Assembly: GCA_024642665.1 (NCBI GenBank)
Contig: JAHEAR010000008.1
Coordinates: 1-43,952, forward strand
Origin: Bacteroidota bacterium
GTDB lineage: Bacteria > Bacteroidota > Bacteroidia > Chitinophagales > Saprospiraceae
Direction of reading: 5' to 3'
Length of the DNA stretch: 43,952 nt
This document shows positions 1 through 8,170 of the stretch, in pieces. Numbering within the stretch: position 1 is the stretch's first letter; each line of letters begins with the position of its first letter. The notes below the pieces were generated by a model. That model was not told the DNA's origin. It ran no database searches and saw nothing but the letters and a program-made list of their open reading frames with translations. A program made the translations under genes and the position numbers.

Positions 1-1710
1 ATTGATATCGTATGCCCATCCCTAATACCTCTTGTGCCGGCAGATACAATATGTGAAAATGATATTACCATTTTTGAAATTGAAGATCTGGATATTGGAT
101 TAGTGACGTATAATTGGAACTTTGGTAGTGGTTCAGAACCTGCTACAGGAAGTGGGCTAGGGCCGCATGAAGTAAGTTATATATCAACCAATGAAAACCA
201 GGAAGGGGGTGCAATTGTCGAACTTACCATTGGAAAGGCGGGATGTCCCGATACCACTGCTGAGGTGAGTATTATTCAGGTGAATGAATACCCGGATGCA
301 TCAATTGATGCAGATACAGATATTGGATGTTATTTCACGGAAAGAGTATTTCAACCATTACAACCTGAGATACCCGGAGCAGATTATGCTTGGAATTTCG
401 GCATTGGAGCTGTACCCCAAACAGCTTCGGGATATGGACCACACGACGTTTATTATCAAATCTCCGGAAGTAAAACAGTATCACTAGTGATTCACCCAAA
501 TGAAGCCGGAGCCCAATGTCCCGATAGTTCAACGGTTACTTTCAATATCATAAACTGTCCTTCCAATATTGTAGGTTCAGTTAAATCAACGACAAATGAG
601 CCCATAGCAGATGTCAACATAAGACTCTACGTGGATAACAATACGGATGGAATAGCGGATAATAATAGTGCTGTGAGAAGCGTATACACGGCAGAGGATG
701 GTGGTTATTCGATGGCCTCCCTGACACCGGGAAATTATGTGATTGTCGAAACACAGCCTAGTGGATGGAATTCATTTGATGATGGGGATGATACCCCTGA
801 CAATGATATTGTGGACAATATTGATTCGCTGGATAATCTGATTCCGGTTTCTTTGGTACCGTTAGAAGTTGACCAGGTAAATACATTTACGGAAATTGCC
901 ATTCAGGGTATGATTGCAGGCTATGTTTTTGTGGATATGGATGAAGATCAGGTGCCGGATGATGGGGAAGGGCTGTCCAGCATAGCCGTAAGCCTGTTTC
1001 ATGATGCGAATACAGATGGCATTGCTGATGATAACATCCCAATCGAAACGCAATTCACAACATCAGATGGAAGTTATATTTTTCCGAATGTACTTGTTGG
1101 AAATTATGTAATCGCAGAAACCCAACCTGAGGGATATGTTTCAGTCATTGATATTGATGTGAGTAGTGATGGTGATGCGGTGCCTAATACCAATATGATG
1201 AATGATACCATTCCTGTAAGTATTACGAATGGCGAATTAGATTTTGGTAATTATTTTATCGATGCGGACTCTTGCGGGATTATCGTTACAAACACCAATG
1301 ATGAAGGCGCCGGTTCCTTACGTCATGCCATTGAATGTGCGTCTTCAGGGGATACCATTACATTCCATGCATCCCTGGCAGGTGCGACCATTGAGATCAA
1401 TTCATCCCGAATATTATTAGAGAAGGATTTGGTGGTGTATTCTACCTTATCTCCACGCGTAAATTTATCTTCCCACATCAACGGCTTTTTCGACATCACA
1501 TCAGGAACAACAGTCGAATTCAGGCAACTCAATATCATCAGTGGATTGACCGGAAATCTCGGTGCTGCATTTAAAAATATTGGTATCCTGAAACTCAATG
1601 ACGTAAATGTCATTAGAAATGCGTTGTTGCCTCCCGAAGACTATTTGATTTATAATTCACCAATGAGTGAATTGATTCTTATCGGAGACTGTCTGCTTGA
1701 GGCTGACTAA
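1..1710 (+). CDS. Large secreted surface protein with PKD, SdrD-B and beta-helix modules (5' partial)
   Basis: The reading frame is open from base 1, so the gene begins upstream of the window; the GTG at 34 is internal. The visible part has two PKD-like segments, each with a WNFG core followed by a GxGPH turn. Two SdrD-B/Cna-B-like beta domains follow, each with a short acidic loop of DNNTDG/DANTDG type that resembles calcium-binding loops and a YVIxETQPxG strand. The tail opens with GSLRHAI...GDTITF, the usual entry to a right-handed parallel beta-helix in cell-surface proteins, and continues as repetitive beta strands. This fits an extracellular adhesin or surface-layer protein. No T9SS sorting domain follows the helix; the protein simply ends in LLEAD. 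The last 32 bases overlap the convergent Rrf2 gene. The module assignment is firm, the function is inferred, and the substrate or partner is unknown. Confidence 0.85.
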   Translation: MDIVCPSLIPLVPADTICENDITIFEIEDLDIGLVTYNWNFGSGSEPATGSGLGPHEVSYISTNENQEGGAIVELTIGKAGCPDTTAEVSIIQVNEYPDASIDADTDIGCYFTERVFQPLQPEIPGADYAWNFGIGAVPQTASGYGPHDVYYQISGSKTVSLVIHPNEAGAQCPDSSTVTFNIINCPSNIVGSVKSTTNEPIADVNIRLYVDNNTDGIADNNSAVRSVYTAEDGGYSMASLTPGNYVIVETQPSGWNSFDDGDDTPDNDIVDNIDSLDNLIPVSLVPLEVDQVNTFTEIAIQGMIAGYVFVDMDEDQVPDDGEGLSSIAVSLFHDANTDGIADDNIPIETQFTTSDGSYIFPNVLVGNYVIAETQPEGYVSVIDIDVSSDGDAVPNTNMMNDTIPVSITNGELDFGNYFIDADSCGIIVTNTNDEGAGSLRHAIECASSGDTITFHASLAGATIEINSSRILLEKDLVVYSTLSPRVNLSSHINGFFDITSGTTVEFRQLNIISGLTGNLGAAFKNIGILKLNDVNVIRNALLPPEDYLIYNSPMSELILIGDCLLEAD

Positions 1711-2173
1711 AGACCGCCTCTGATTTTGAAAGTTCCCTTAGGTTAGCGTTTACTTTATTTTCGGAATCCATCAAATCATTGATACTTACTTTGTCGAGTA
1801 GTGTATCCATATTGAACTGTAAGATGGTCCATAATGAACGCAAGGAACAATCAATAGAATTGGTACAGAGAGAGGCGGCTCCGGCATGCTGACTGCAAAA
1901 CGATTCGTCATAAATGGCCCCGCCCATGGCACGCAATACCTTACTGACTTTTATTTCATGGGTTGGTTTAGCAAGTACATACCCACCTTTATGCCCTCGT
2001 ATACTGGAGATAAACCCAGCCAATCGCAGGGAACGTGTCATTTTAGCAGCATATGCCTGAGATATATTCTCGAGCTCACTGATTTGAGATAAGCTTAGTC
2101 CTTCCTCAGGATGAGCGCGCGCTATCTGTAGTAATATTCTTAAACCATATTCGTCCTGTGCGGAAATTTTCAT
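1679..2173 (-). CDS. Rrf2-family transcriptional regulator with three-cysteine cluster, suf-linked
   Basis: A 164-residue Rrf2/IscR-type winged-helix regulator. Residues 1-75 form the DNA-binding domain (MKISAQDEYGLRIL start, recognition helix around ISQAYAAKMTRSL, wing with RGHKGGYVLAKP). Cysteines at 93, 103 and 109 fall where IscR ligates its [2Fe-2S] cluster. The spacing here is C-x9-C-x5-C rather than the C-x5-C-x5-C of E. coli IscR. The gene is last in the suf operon, 10 bases after the SufE-DUF59 gene, so it probably senses cluster supply and controls the operon by feedback; that role is inferred from position. Its final codons lie antisense to the end of the surface-protein gene. The C-terminal 40 residues, polar and without a recognised fold, are longer than in minimal family members. 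Confidence 0.9.
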   Translation of the reverse strand: MKISAQDEYGLRILLQIARAHPEEGLSLSQISELENISQAYAAKMTRSLRLAGFISSIRGHKGGYVLAKPTHEIKVSKVLRAMGGAIYDESFCSQHAGAASLCTNSIDCSLRSLWTILQFNMDTLLDKVSINDLMDSENKVNANLRELSKSEAVFSQPQADSLR

Positions 2174-2183
2174 GCTTATTAAT

Positions 2184-2942
2184 TTAGAACATATCTAGTG
2201 CCATGCGAGCCACATCACTCATCCGCTCTTTACTCCAGGCAGGATTCCAGACAAGGGTGAGTTCCACATCATTAACAAAAGGTAACGCAAGAAGTCTTTC
2301 CTGCACTTCCATCGGTAGGCTTTCTGCCACCGGACAAGCAGGTGAAGTAAGAGTCATCGTGACTGTCACCTTGCCTTCATTATTAATCTCCAGACTATAG
2401 ATTAATCCAAGTTCCCATATATCAACAGGAATTTCAGGATCATAAACTTCTTTAATGGTATTGATCATAGCCTCCTGATGCGAGCCCGGCTCTATGACAG
2501 GAGCATCATTGTCCTGCGCCGGAAGATGCTTCGCATATGACTTGATATGTTGAATCATACTCACCAGACCATTTGATCGGGTAGGAGACAAATGTGCCTT
2601 TAGGCCAATCTTATCTATAAAATATAAATCAGCATTGTACACGTCAGCAAGTTTTTGCCCGTGAAGCACCCTGATTAATAAAGCGATGATGCCTTTTGTG
2701 ATGACTGTATCGCTATCTGCAGAAAGGTAAAGTCTGTCATCGCTTACCTCCGCATGTAACCAGACTTTAGATTGACATCCTTTCACCAGGTGAAATTCCG
2801 TTTTATATTTTGGATCAAATGGTGGAAGCGCTTTCCCCAGATCTATTACGTATTCATACTTGTCTGTCCAATCTGTGAAATGAGAGAACTCGTCAACAAT
2901 CTCTTCCTGATTCATGGCAATATTTTGAATAGACATTTCCAT
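2184..2942 (-). CDS. sufE: SufE-DUF59 (MIP18/SufT-like) fusion protein
   Basis: Two Fe-S assembly proteins are joined in one 252-residue chain. Residues about 10-140 are SufE: it accepts persulfide sulfur from SufS and passes it to SufB. The acceptor cysteine is C56 in the LVKGCQSKVW motif. After a linker near 141-155, residues about 156-252 are a DUF59/MIP18 domain with DPEIPVDIWELGLIY and the conserved cysteine C203 in TSPACPVAESLP, a family linked to Fe-S carriage or maturation (SufT, PaaD, CIAO2). These are commonly separate adjacent genes. The start codon shares one base with the sufS stop (TGATG), which indicates translational coupling and supports M1, although M3 is possible. Both catalytic or ligand cysteines are intact, so both halves are expected to work. 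Domain calls are firm; the benefit of fusion is inference. Confidence 0.93.
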   Translation of the reverse strand: MEMSIQNIAMNQEEIVDEFSHFTDWTDKYEYVIDLGKALPPFDPKYKTEFHLVKGCQSKVWLHAEVSDDRLYLSADSDTVITKGIIALLIRVLHGQKLADVYNADLYFIDKIGLKAHLSPTRSNGLVSMIQHIKSYAKHLPAQDNDAPVIEPGSHQEAMINTIKEVYDPEIPVDIWELGLIYSLEINNEGKVTVTMTLTSPACPVAESLPMEVQERLLALPFVNDVELTLVWNPAWSKERMSDVARMALDMF

Positions 2943-4192
2943 CAGGACAAAATTTTAATGGCTTTATGCGTCGCACGGACAAGCGCATCAATTTCCTCAA
3001 ACGTGTTATAGGCAGCAAATGAAGCACGTACTGTTCCGGGAATATTAAATCGGTCCATCAGGGGTTGCGTACAATGGTGTCCCGTTCTGACCTCTACCCC
3101 TTGTTGATCCAGCATCGTCCCAATGTCATACGGATGCAGTCCATCTATAATAAATGAATAGACAGAAGCTTTATGCGAAGCCGTGCCAATCGTTTGTACT
3201 CCCGGAATCGCTTCCATCGCAGAAGTACATGTCGTTAGCAGGTTTTGTTCATGAAGCATCAAATCATCGGGACCTATAGAATCGATATAATCACATGCGG
3301 CTGCAAGACCAATAGCTCCGGCTATATCCGGCGTGCCGGCTTCATATTTAAAGGGAATTGTATTATACGTTGTGCCCGACCATTTCACTTCTTTGATCAT
3401 TTCACCACCGCCATGCCATGGTGGAAGCATCTCTAATAATGCAGCTTTCCCATACAGTATACCCATGCCGGTAGGTCCGTACATTTTGTGACTGGAGAAA
3501 GCATAAAAATCAACATCCAGTTTTTGTACATCGATCTTAAGATGCGGGGTGGCTTGTGCGCCATCAAGCATCACTGGAACGCCCTTATCATGGGCCAGTT
3601 GTATGATGTCCTCAATTGGATTGATTGTTCCTAAGGCATTGCTGATATGTGTAACAGCTATTATTTTTGTTTTTGGTGTTATATTATTTTTCAACCATTG
3701 CAAGTCAAGCGTGCCATCATCAAAAATGGGAATAACCTTAATGGAAGCTCCTCGTGCGTTGCATACGATTTGCCAAGGAACGATATTGCTATGATGCTCC
3801 ATTTCGGAGAGGATCACTTCATCGCCCTCATGGAATTGGGATAGACCGAACGTATAGGCGATCAGATTGATGGACTCTGTAGCCCCTCTGGTGAATATGA
3901 CTTCGCGATCGGAGGGCGCACCGATAAATTTTGCAATCCGATGTCGGCCGGATTCAAAAAGATCAGTGGCTTCCTGACTTAAGGTATGCACGCCACGATG
4001 CACATTGGCATGGGAATGATGGTAATACGAATTCATAGCCTCCAACACCTGGATTGGTTTCTGGCTGGAGGCAGCATTATCTAAATAGACTAAAGGACTA
4101 CCATTGACCGTTCTGGATAAGATCGGAAAATCTTTTCTGATGGTGTGTACATCAAAGTTTGCCATAGTAGATCCAATTGATTTGTCTATCAT
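2942..4192 (-). CDS. sufS: SufS cysteine desulfurase
   Basis: Group II PLP-dependent cysteine desulfurase. It removes sulfur from cysteine as an enzyme-bound persulfide and hands it to SufE. The PLP lysine is K236 in AFSSHKMYGPTG, and the catalytic cysteine is C374 in RTGHHCTQPLMD. Other family signatures are LDNAASSQKP, EMEHHSNIVPW and the MLDGAQATPH strand that contacts PLP. The start overlaps the sufD stop as ATGA. The lysine and cysteine sit 10 positions later than in E. coli SufS, so the second methionine (M10, base 4165, MANFDVH) is an equally reasonable start. Fourth gene of the operon; the next gene encodes its sulfur acceptor. Confidence 0.96.
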   Translation of the reverse strand: MIDKSIGSTMANFDVHTIRKDFPILSRTVNGSPLVYLDNAASSQKPIQVLEAMNSYYHHSHANVHRGVHTLSQEATDLFESGRHRIAKFIGAPSDREVIFTRGATESINLIAYTFGLSQFHEGDEVILSEMEHHSNIVPWQIVCNARGASIKVIPIFDDGTLDLQWLKNNITPKTKIIAVTHISNALGTINPIEDIIQLAHDKGVPVMLDGAQATPHLKIDVQKLDVDFYAFSSHKMYGPTGMGILYGKAALLEMLPPWHGGGEMIKEVKWSGTTYNTIPFKYEAGTPDIAGAIGLAAACDYIDSIGPDDLMLHEQNLLTTCTSAMEAIPGVQTIGTASHKASVYSFIIDGLHPYDIGTMLDQQGVEVRTGHHCTQPLMDRFNIPGTVRASFAAYNTFEEIDALVRATHKAIKILS

Positions 4193-5502
4193 AGGTCCAG
4201 CGACATTTTTGTACGGATATAATCACGCAATGGTTCAATTGGAAGTGTGTCGATCACTTCAGAAAGAAAGGCTGATTTAAGCATATGTTTTGCAGCTTCT
4301 TTTTTGATACCGCGAGACATCAGATAAAAAAGTGATTTCTCATCCATCTGACCAATGGTAGCGCCATGACTGCATTTAACATCGTCTGCATAGATTTCCA
4401 ACTGAGGTTTGCTATTCATGCGGGCATTAGCAGACAAAACTAAAGAATCGTTTTGTTGAAAAGCATTTGTCTTTTGCGCATCCTGGTGCACATATACTTT
4501 GCCATTAAAAGCTCCGGAGGCCTGATCGTCGATAATGCCTTTGTATAATTCGTGACTTTCACAGTGTGGTACCTTGTGATTGATTTTAGTCTGATGATCC
4601 ACAGATTGCTTCTGTGTGGCCAGATAAGCTGCCTGTAAAGAAGAGTAGGTGTTACTCGCTTCTAATTCAACATCAATATTATTCCTGATCGTTTGACCTC
4701 CAAAATCGAAAGCATAGGTTTCAAATCTGCTGTCTCTGTGCTGTGAAGCGGCAAGTTTATAAATTAAGGTTTGTGTTTTGGGGAGATTTTGCCATCGATA
4801 GTGTCGGATCATTGCATTATTAGCAATGTAGAGATAGGCGGAAGCATTGATCAGTCCGGCCATGGAAGAGGTTGACGCATTGGTATTAGCTTCGAACCTT
4901 TCAATTAAAGAAATATTACTTCCTTCCCGGGCATAAATAAAGTAGAGTGGGTGAGAGAAAGAAGTTTCCGCATCATCATGAATGATTTGAATTTCGATAG
5001 GTTTATCCAATTTGAAATTCTTTGGTACATCAATAGCAAAGCCGCCTGCCTGAAAAGCAAAGTTTAAAAACTCAAATGCTTTATTGGAAGAAGGGAGATC
5101 CTGTTGAATTAATTTATTAAATTCAGAAACTAAGGGTTCTTCTTCCAGCATCTCTTTAAAAGAAATCAAACGGATACCTGAATCTTTCAGCGCCGGATCG
5201 ATCTGATCCCAAAGGAGCTGACCATTGGAAATAATTAGGGTATAGGTTTCAAGACCTTCAATCTCTTCGACCCCTACCTGAGGATTCAAGCCGGCTAACT
5301 TATATTCCGGAGCGATTAGATTTTGTACGATCGTGTATTTCCAGTCTTCATGTTTCCTGTTTGGAAACTGGAATTGCCTGAGCGATTCAAAAGATGACTT
5401 TTGGAATTTATGTAATGCACTGCCGGCTTTACCATTAAGGCTGGATTCAAATGCATGAAACACCTTTGAAAGGTGATTGATTACTTTTTCTTGTTCGGCC
5501 AT
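4189..5502 (-). CDS. sufD: SufD, Fe-S cluster scaffold subunit
   Basis: A 437-residue SufB/SufD-family protein, normal length for SufD. It forms the SufBC2D scaffold on which clusters are assembled in the cytoplasm. The C-terminal beta-helix core carries the family signature around QLEIYADDVKCSHGATIG, with the conserved Cys and His of the SufB-SufD interface, followed by the LFYLMSRGI helix. The N-terminal helical part is variable, as is usual in SufD, and contains FPNRKHEDWKYT, a typical SufD motif. It starts 13 bases after sufC and its stop is embedded in the sufS start. SufB and SufD are paralogues; the length, the N-terminal motif and the absence of SufB-specific segments identify this one as SufD. 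Confidence 0.95.
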   Translation of the reverse strand: MAEQEKVINHLSKVFHAFESSLNGKAGSALHKFQKSSFESLRQFQFPNRKHEDWKYTIVQNLIAPEYKLAGLNPQVGVEEIEGLETYTLIISNGQLLWDQIDPALKDSGIRLISFKEMLEEEPLVSEFNKLIQQDLPSSNKAFEFLNFAFQAGGFAIDVPKNFKLDKPIEIQIIHDDAETSFSHPLYFIYAREGSNISLIERFEANTNASTSSMAGLINASAYLYIANNAMIRHYRWQNLPKTQTLIYKLAASQHRDSRFETYAFDFGGQTIRNNIDVELEASNTYSSLQAAYLATQKQSVDHQTKINHKVPHCESHELYKGIIDDQASGAFNGKVYVHQDAQKTNAFQQNDSLVLSANARMNSKPQLEIYADDVKCSHGATIGQMDEKSLFYLMSRGIKKEAAKHMLKSAFLSEVIDTLPIEPLRDYIRTKMSLDL

Positions 5503-5515
5503 TAACGTAAAAATA

Positions 5516-6283
5516 TTAGGCGGTAATTGTGTTGGTCTCTTTTATCCAGTCGTAGCCTTCTGCTTCCAGCTTTTCTGCCAGTTGCTTATCTCCTGAGGCT
5601 ACGATCTTACCATTAGAAAGTACATGGACAAAATCAGGAACAATATAATTAAGCAGGCGCTGGTAATGGGTTACTACAATAAAAGCTCGTTCTTCGGATT
5701 TCAATTGATTGACGCCTTCAGCTACAATGCGCAGTGCATCGATATCAAGCCCTGAATCTGTTTCATCCAGGATGGACAAACTGGGTTCAAGTAAGGACAT
5801 TTGAAGTATTTCATTCCTCTTTTTCTCCCCACCACTAAAGCCATCGTTTAAGGATCGCTTTAGCAGGTTTTTATCCATTTCAATGGAGGCCATTTTTCCC
5901 TGGATGTATTTTAGCATTTCAAGCGCATTGAGTTCGGGTTGACCCTGATGCACGCGTTTCGCATTGATGATGCTTTTCAGAAAATTCGAATTACTCACCC
6001 CTGGAATCTCCACTGGGTATTGAAAGGCCAGAAAGATTCCTTCCAAAGCTCTTTCATTTACATCGAGTTCTAAAAGGTCTTGTCCTTTATAGGTGATGGA
6101 GCCGGCGTCTATCGTATATTCTTCACGACCGGCAAGTACATTGGCTAAGGTGCTTTTTCCGGAACCATTTGGTCCCATGAGCGCATGTACTTCTCCATTG
6201 AAAACGGTTAGATTTAATCCTTTCAAAATAGGCTCCCCGTTGATGGAAACGTGTAAGTCTGTTATTTTTAATAATGGTTCCAT
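5516..6283 (-). CDS. sufC: SufC ATPase of the Fe-S assembly complex
   Basis: ABC-type ATPase of the SufBC2D complex; ATP binding drives SufC dimerisation, which opens the SufB-SufD interface. Walker A is GPNGSGKST near residue 38. The Q-loop region is AFQYPVEIPGVSN, a SufC-specific sequence. The signature is FSGGEKKRNEILQM, also SufC-specific, with Walker B SILDETDSGLD and the switch histidine in VVTHYQRLL. There are no membrane segments, as expected for this soluble ABC protein. At 255 residues it has the usual length. It lies 23 bases after sufB and 13 before sufD. Confidence 0.97.
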   Translation of the reverse strand: MEPLLKITDLHVSINGEPILKGLNLTVFNGEVHALMGPNGSGKSTLANVLAGREEYTIDAGSITYKGQDLLELDVNERALEGIFLAFQYPVEIPGVSNSNFLKSIINAKRVHQGQPELNALEMLKYIQGKMASIEMDKNLLKRSLNDGFSGGEKKRNEILQMSLLEPSLSILDETDSGLDIDALRIVAEGVNQLKSEERAFIVVTHYQRLLNYIVPDFVHVLSNGKIVASGDKQLAEKLEAEGYDWIKETNTITA

Positions 6284-6306
6284 ATTATTTTACATGTTAC
6301 TTTAAA

Positions 6307-7746
6307 TTATCCAACACTTCCTTCCAGGCTAATCGCCAATAGTTTTTGTGCTTCTACTGCAAACTCCATAGGGAGTTCATTAAATACTTCTTTGCAATAG
6401 CCATTGACGATCATGTTGATGGCATCTTCTTCACTGAGTCCTCTTTGTTTGCAATAGAAGAGTTGATCTTCACCAATTTTTGAGGTGGTCGCTTCATGTT
6501 CTACACGCGCGCTTGGATTGTCCACTTCGAGGTACGGAAATGTATGTGCTCCGCAACGGTCCCCCATCAGCAAAGAATCACATTGTGAAAAATTCTGTGC
6601 ACCATCTGCACGTTTTCCAATTTTCACCAAACCTCTGTAAGAATTATTACTTCTTCCGGCTGAAATACCCTTTGAAATAATGGTGCTTTTGGTATTCTTT
6701 CCTAAATGGACCATTTTCGTACCGGTATCAGCCTGTTGATGATTATTAGTTACTGCCACAGAATAGAATTCGCCAACAGATTCATCACCTTTAAGGATAC
6801 AGCTTGGATACTTCCAGGTAATGGCAGAACCGGTTTCCACCTGGGTCCACGATATTTTTGATTTATAACCTGCGCACATTCCGCGCTTTGTCACGAAGTT
6901 GTAGATACCGCCGACACCTTCTTTATTGCCAGGATACCAATTTTGAACGGTAGAGTATTTGACACTGGCCTCTTCTTTGGCATAGATCTCTACCACTGCG
7001 GCATGCAACTGATTCTCGTCGCGCATTGGAGCGGTACATCCTTCGAGGTAACTTACTGAGCTTCCTTTTTCGGCCACGATCAGGGTACGCTCAAACTGGC
7101 CGGTATTGGCTGCATTGATTCTGAAATACGTGGATAACTCCATCGGGCATTTGACTCCCTCCGGAATGTAGCAAAATGAACCATCACTAAATACAGCAGA
7201 GTTTAGGGCGGCAAAGAAATTGTCCTTTGCAGGGACTACGCTGCCTAAGTATTGTCTGACTAATTCGGGATGGCTGTGTACTGCTTCACTGAATGAAGAA
7301 AAGACAATGCCTAATTCAGCTAATTCTTTTTTAAAGGTAGTAGCAACCGATACACTATCGACCACCGCATCTACAGCAACCCCTGCAAGGACTTTGCGTT
7401 CTTCGAGTGGAACGCCAAGTTTATCAAACATGGCTAACAATTCGGGATCCGCTTCATCAAGGGAATTGAGTTTCTTCTTTGGTGCTGCAAAGTATATGAC
7501 GTCCTGATAATTGATGGGCGGGTACTTCACATTTGGCCAGGTAGGTTCTTCCAGCGTAAGCCAGTGGCGAAAAGCATCAAGCCTCCACTCCAGGAGCCAT
7601 TCCGGTTCATTTTTCTTGGCACTTATCGCCCTAACGGTGTCTTCAGATAATCCCTTTGGAAAGGTATCCATATCCAGTTCGGTCGACCAGCCATATTTAT
7701 ACTCGGATTGCGTGTGGCCCTCCAAGGTTTGCATGCTATCACTCAT
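6307..7746 (-). CDS. sufB: SufB, Fe-S cluster scaffold subunit
   Basis: First gene of the suf operon, 479 residues and full length. SufB is the main scaffold that receives sulfur from SufE and builds the nascent cluster with SufC and SufD. Signatures visible are [20 protein letters not shown], the [20 protein letters not shown] segment, and the C-terminal [20 protein letters not shown] with the cysteine and histidine cluster-assembly residues, then [21 protein letters not shown]. The start at 7746 gives the normal N-terminus; M5 is a minor alternative. The 424-base spacer upstream must hold the operon promoter, since all five downstream genes follow with gaps of 23 bases or less. Confidence 0.97.
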   Translation of the reverse strand: MSDSMQTLEGHTQSEYKYGWSTELDMDTFPKGLSEDTVRAISAKKNEPEWLLEWRLDAFRHWLTLEEPTWPNVKYPPINYQDVIYFAAPKKKLNSLDEADPELLAMFDKLGVPLEERKVLAGVAVDAVVDSVSVATTFKKELAELGIVFSSFSEAVHSHPELVRQYLGSVVPAKDNFFAALNSAVFSDGSFCYIPEGVKCPMELSTYFRINAANTGQFERTLIVAEKGSSVSYLEGCTAPMRDENQLHAAVVEIYAKEEASVKYSTVQNWYPGNKEGVGGIYNFVTKRGMCAGYKSKISWTQVETGSAITWKYPSCILKGDESVGEFYSVAVTNNHQQADTGTKMVHLGKNTKSTIISKGISAGRSNNSYRGLVKIGKRADGAQNFSQCDSLLMGDRCGAHTFPYLEVDNPSARVEHEATTSKIGEDQLFYCKQRGLSEEDAINMIVNGYCKEVFNELPMEFAVEAQKLLAISLEGSVG

Positions 7747-7946
7747 AGATATTCAGATTGCGGCGCAAAGTTCGTCATTCTGTTACAAAAAAGTATACTA
7801 TGATAATACAAATTTGACCTCGATATGTTTAAAGGAGGTACGGGAGAAGATTGTGAAAAGTTCGTTTATTCGTAAATAATTGCTTGACAATAGATTATGG
7901 CAAGGAAAGGGCAGTTATTTGGATGGGCTTTAGCTGAAATAATTTC

Positions 7947-8000
7947 ATTTTCCCGGCGATGAAAATCTCGATTTTCCGGTGAGAAGTGGATGTTTTCGGT
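7947..8000. repeat. Three imperfect TTTTC(C)CGG direct repeats with alternative hairpins
   Basis: The core TTTTCCCGGCGA (7948-), TTTTCCGGTGA (7972-) and TTTTCGGTTA (7993-) recurs at spacings of about 24 and 21 bases, close to two helical turns. In addition ATTTTC at 7947-7952 and again at 7971-7976 can each pair with GAAAAT at 7961-7966, giving two mutually exclusive small hairpins. The arrangement fits a regulator-binding cluster or a leader structure. Third-copy similarity is weak; the function is inference. Confidence 0.4.
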
Positions 8001-8123
8001 TATCATGGCAAATTTCCTCTTGAATCAAAAGAGGATACTTTAACCTAATGGAAATGTGGCCATACCAAATTAGGAAGTTAAGGTGTTATATACCAGTATA
8101 ATTTAATAGGTAAAAATTTTAAT

Positions 8124-8137
8124 TATAGAATTCTATA
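8124..8137. promoter_or_regulatory. 14-bp perfect palindrome, candidate operator of the S24 regulator
   Basis: TATAGAATTCTATA is a perfect 14-base inverted repeat centred 40 bases before the start codon of the S24/LexA-like regulator, in a very A/T-rich promoter-like stretch. This is the expected place for an autoregulatory operator bound by a dimeric HTH protein. The low sequence complexity makes chance occurrence possible. Confidence 0.45.
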
Positions 8138-8170
8138 TATTAGAAATTTACATATATTTACGCCACGACT

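Larger units (their letters stand above)
7747..8170. promoter_or_regulatory. Divergent regulatory spacer between suf operon and S24 regulator
   Basis: No gene is apparent in this 424-base spacer. It must carry the leftward suf promoter and the rightward promoter of the S24 regulator. Near the suf side there is an 8-base palindrome AGTATACT at 7792-7799 inside an A/T-rich stretch, a possible promoter or Rrf2 site. The middle holds a small direct-repeat cluster and the right side a 14-base palindrome, both listed separately. I could not find a clear Bacteroidota -33/-7 pair on either strand, so promoter positions are not fixed. Confidence 0.6.

Noticed and set aside
1323-1613. Minus-strand open frame of 96 codons inside the surface-protein gene
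   Set aside because: It lies wholly antisense to a well-supported beta-helix coding region and has no recognisable family features.
7511-7879. Plus-strand open frame of 122 codons opposite sufB
   Set aside because: It overlaps the strongly conserved SufB N-terminus on the other strand; its sequence is low in recognisable motifs and extends into the spacer.
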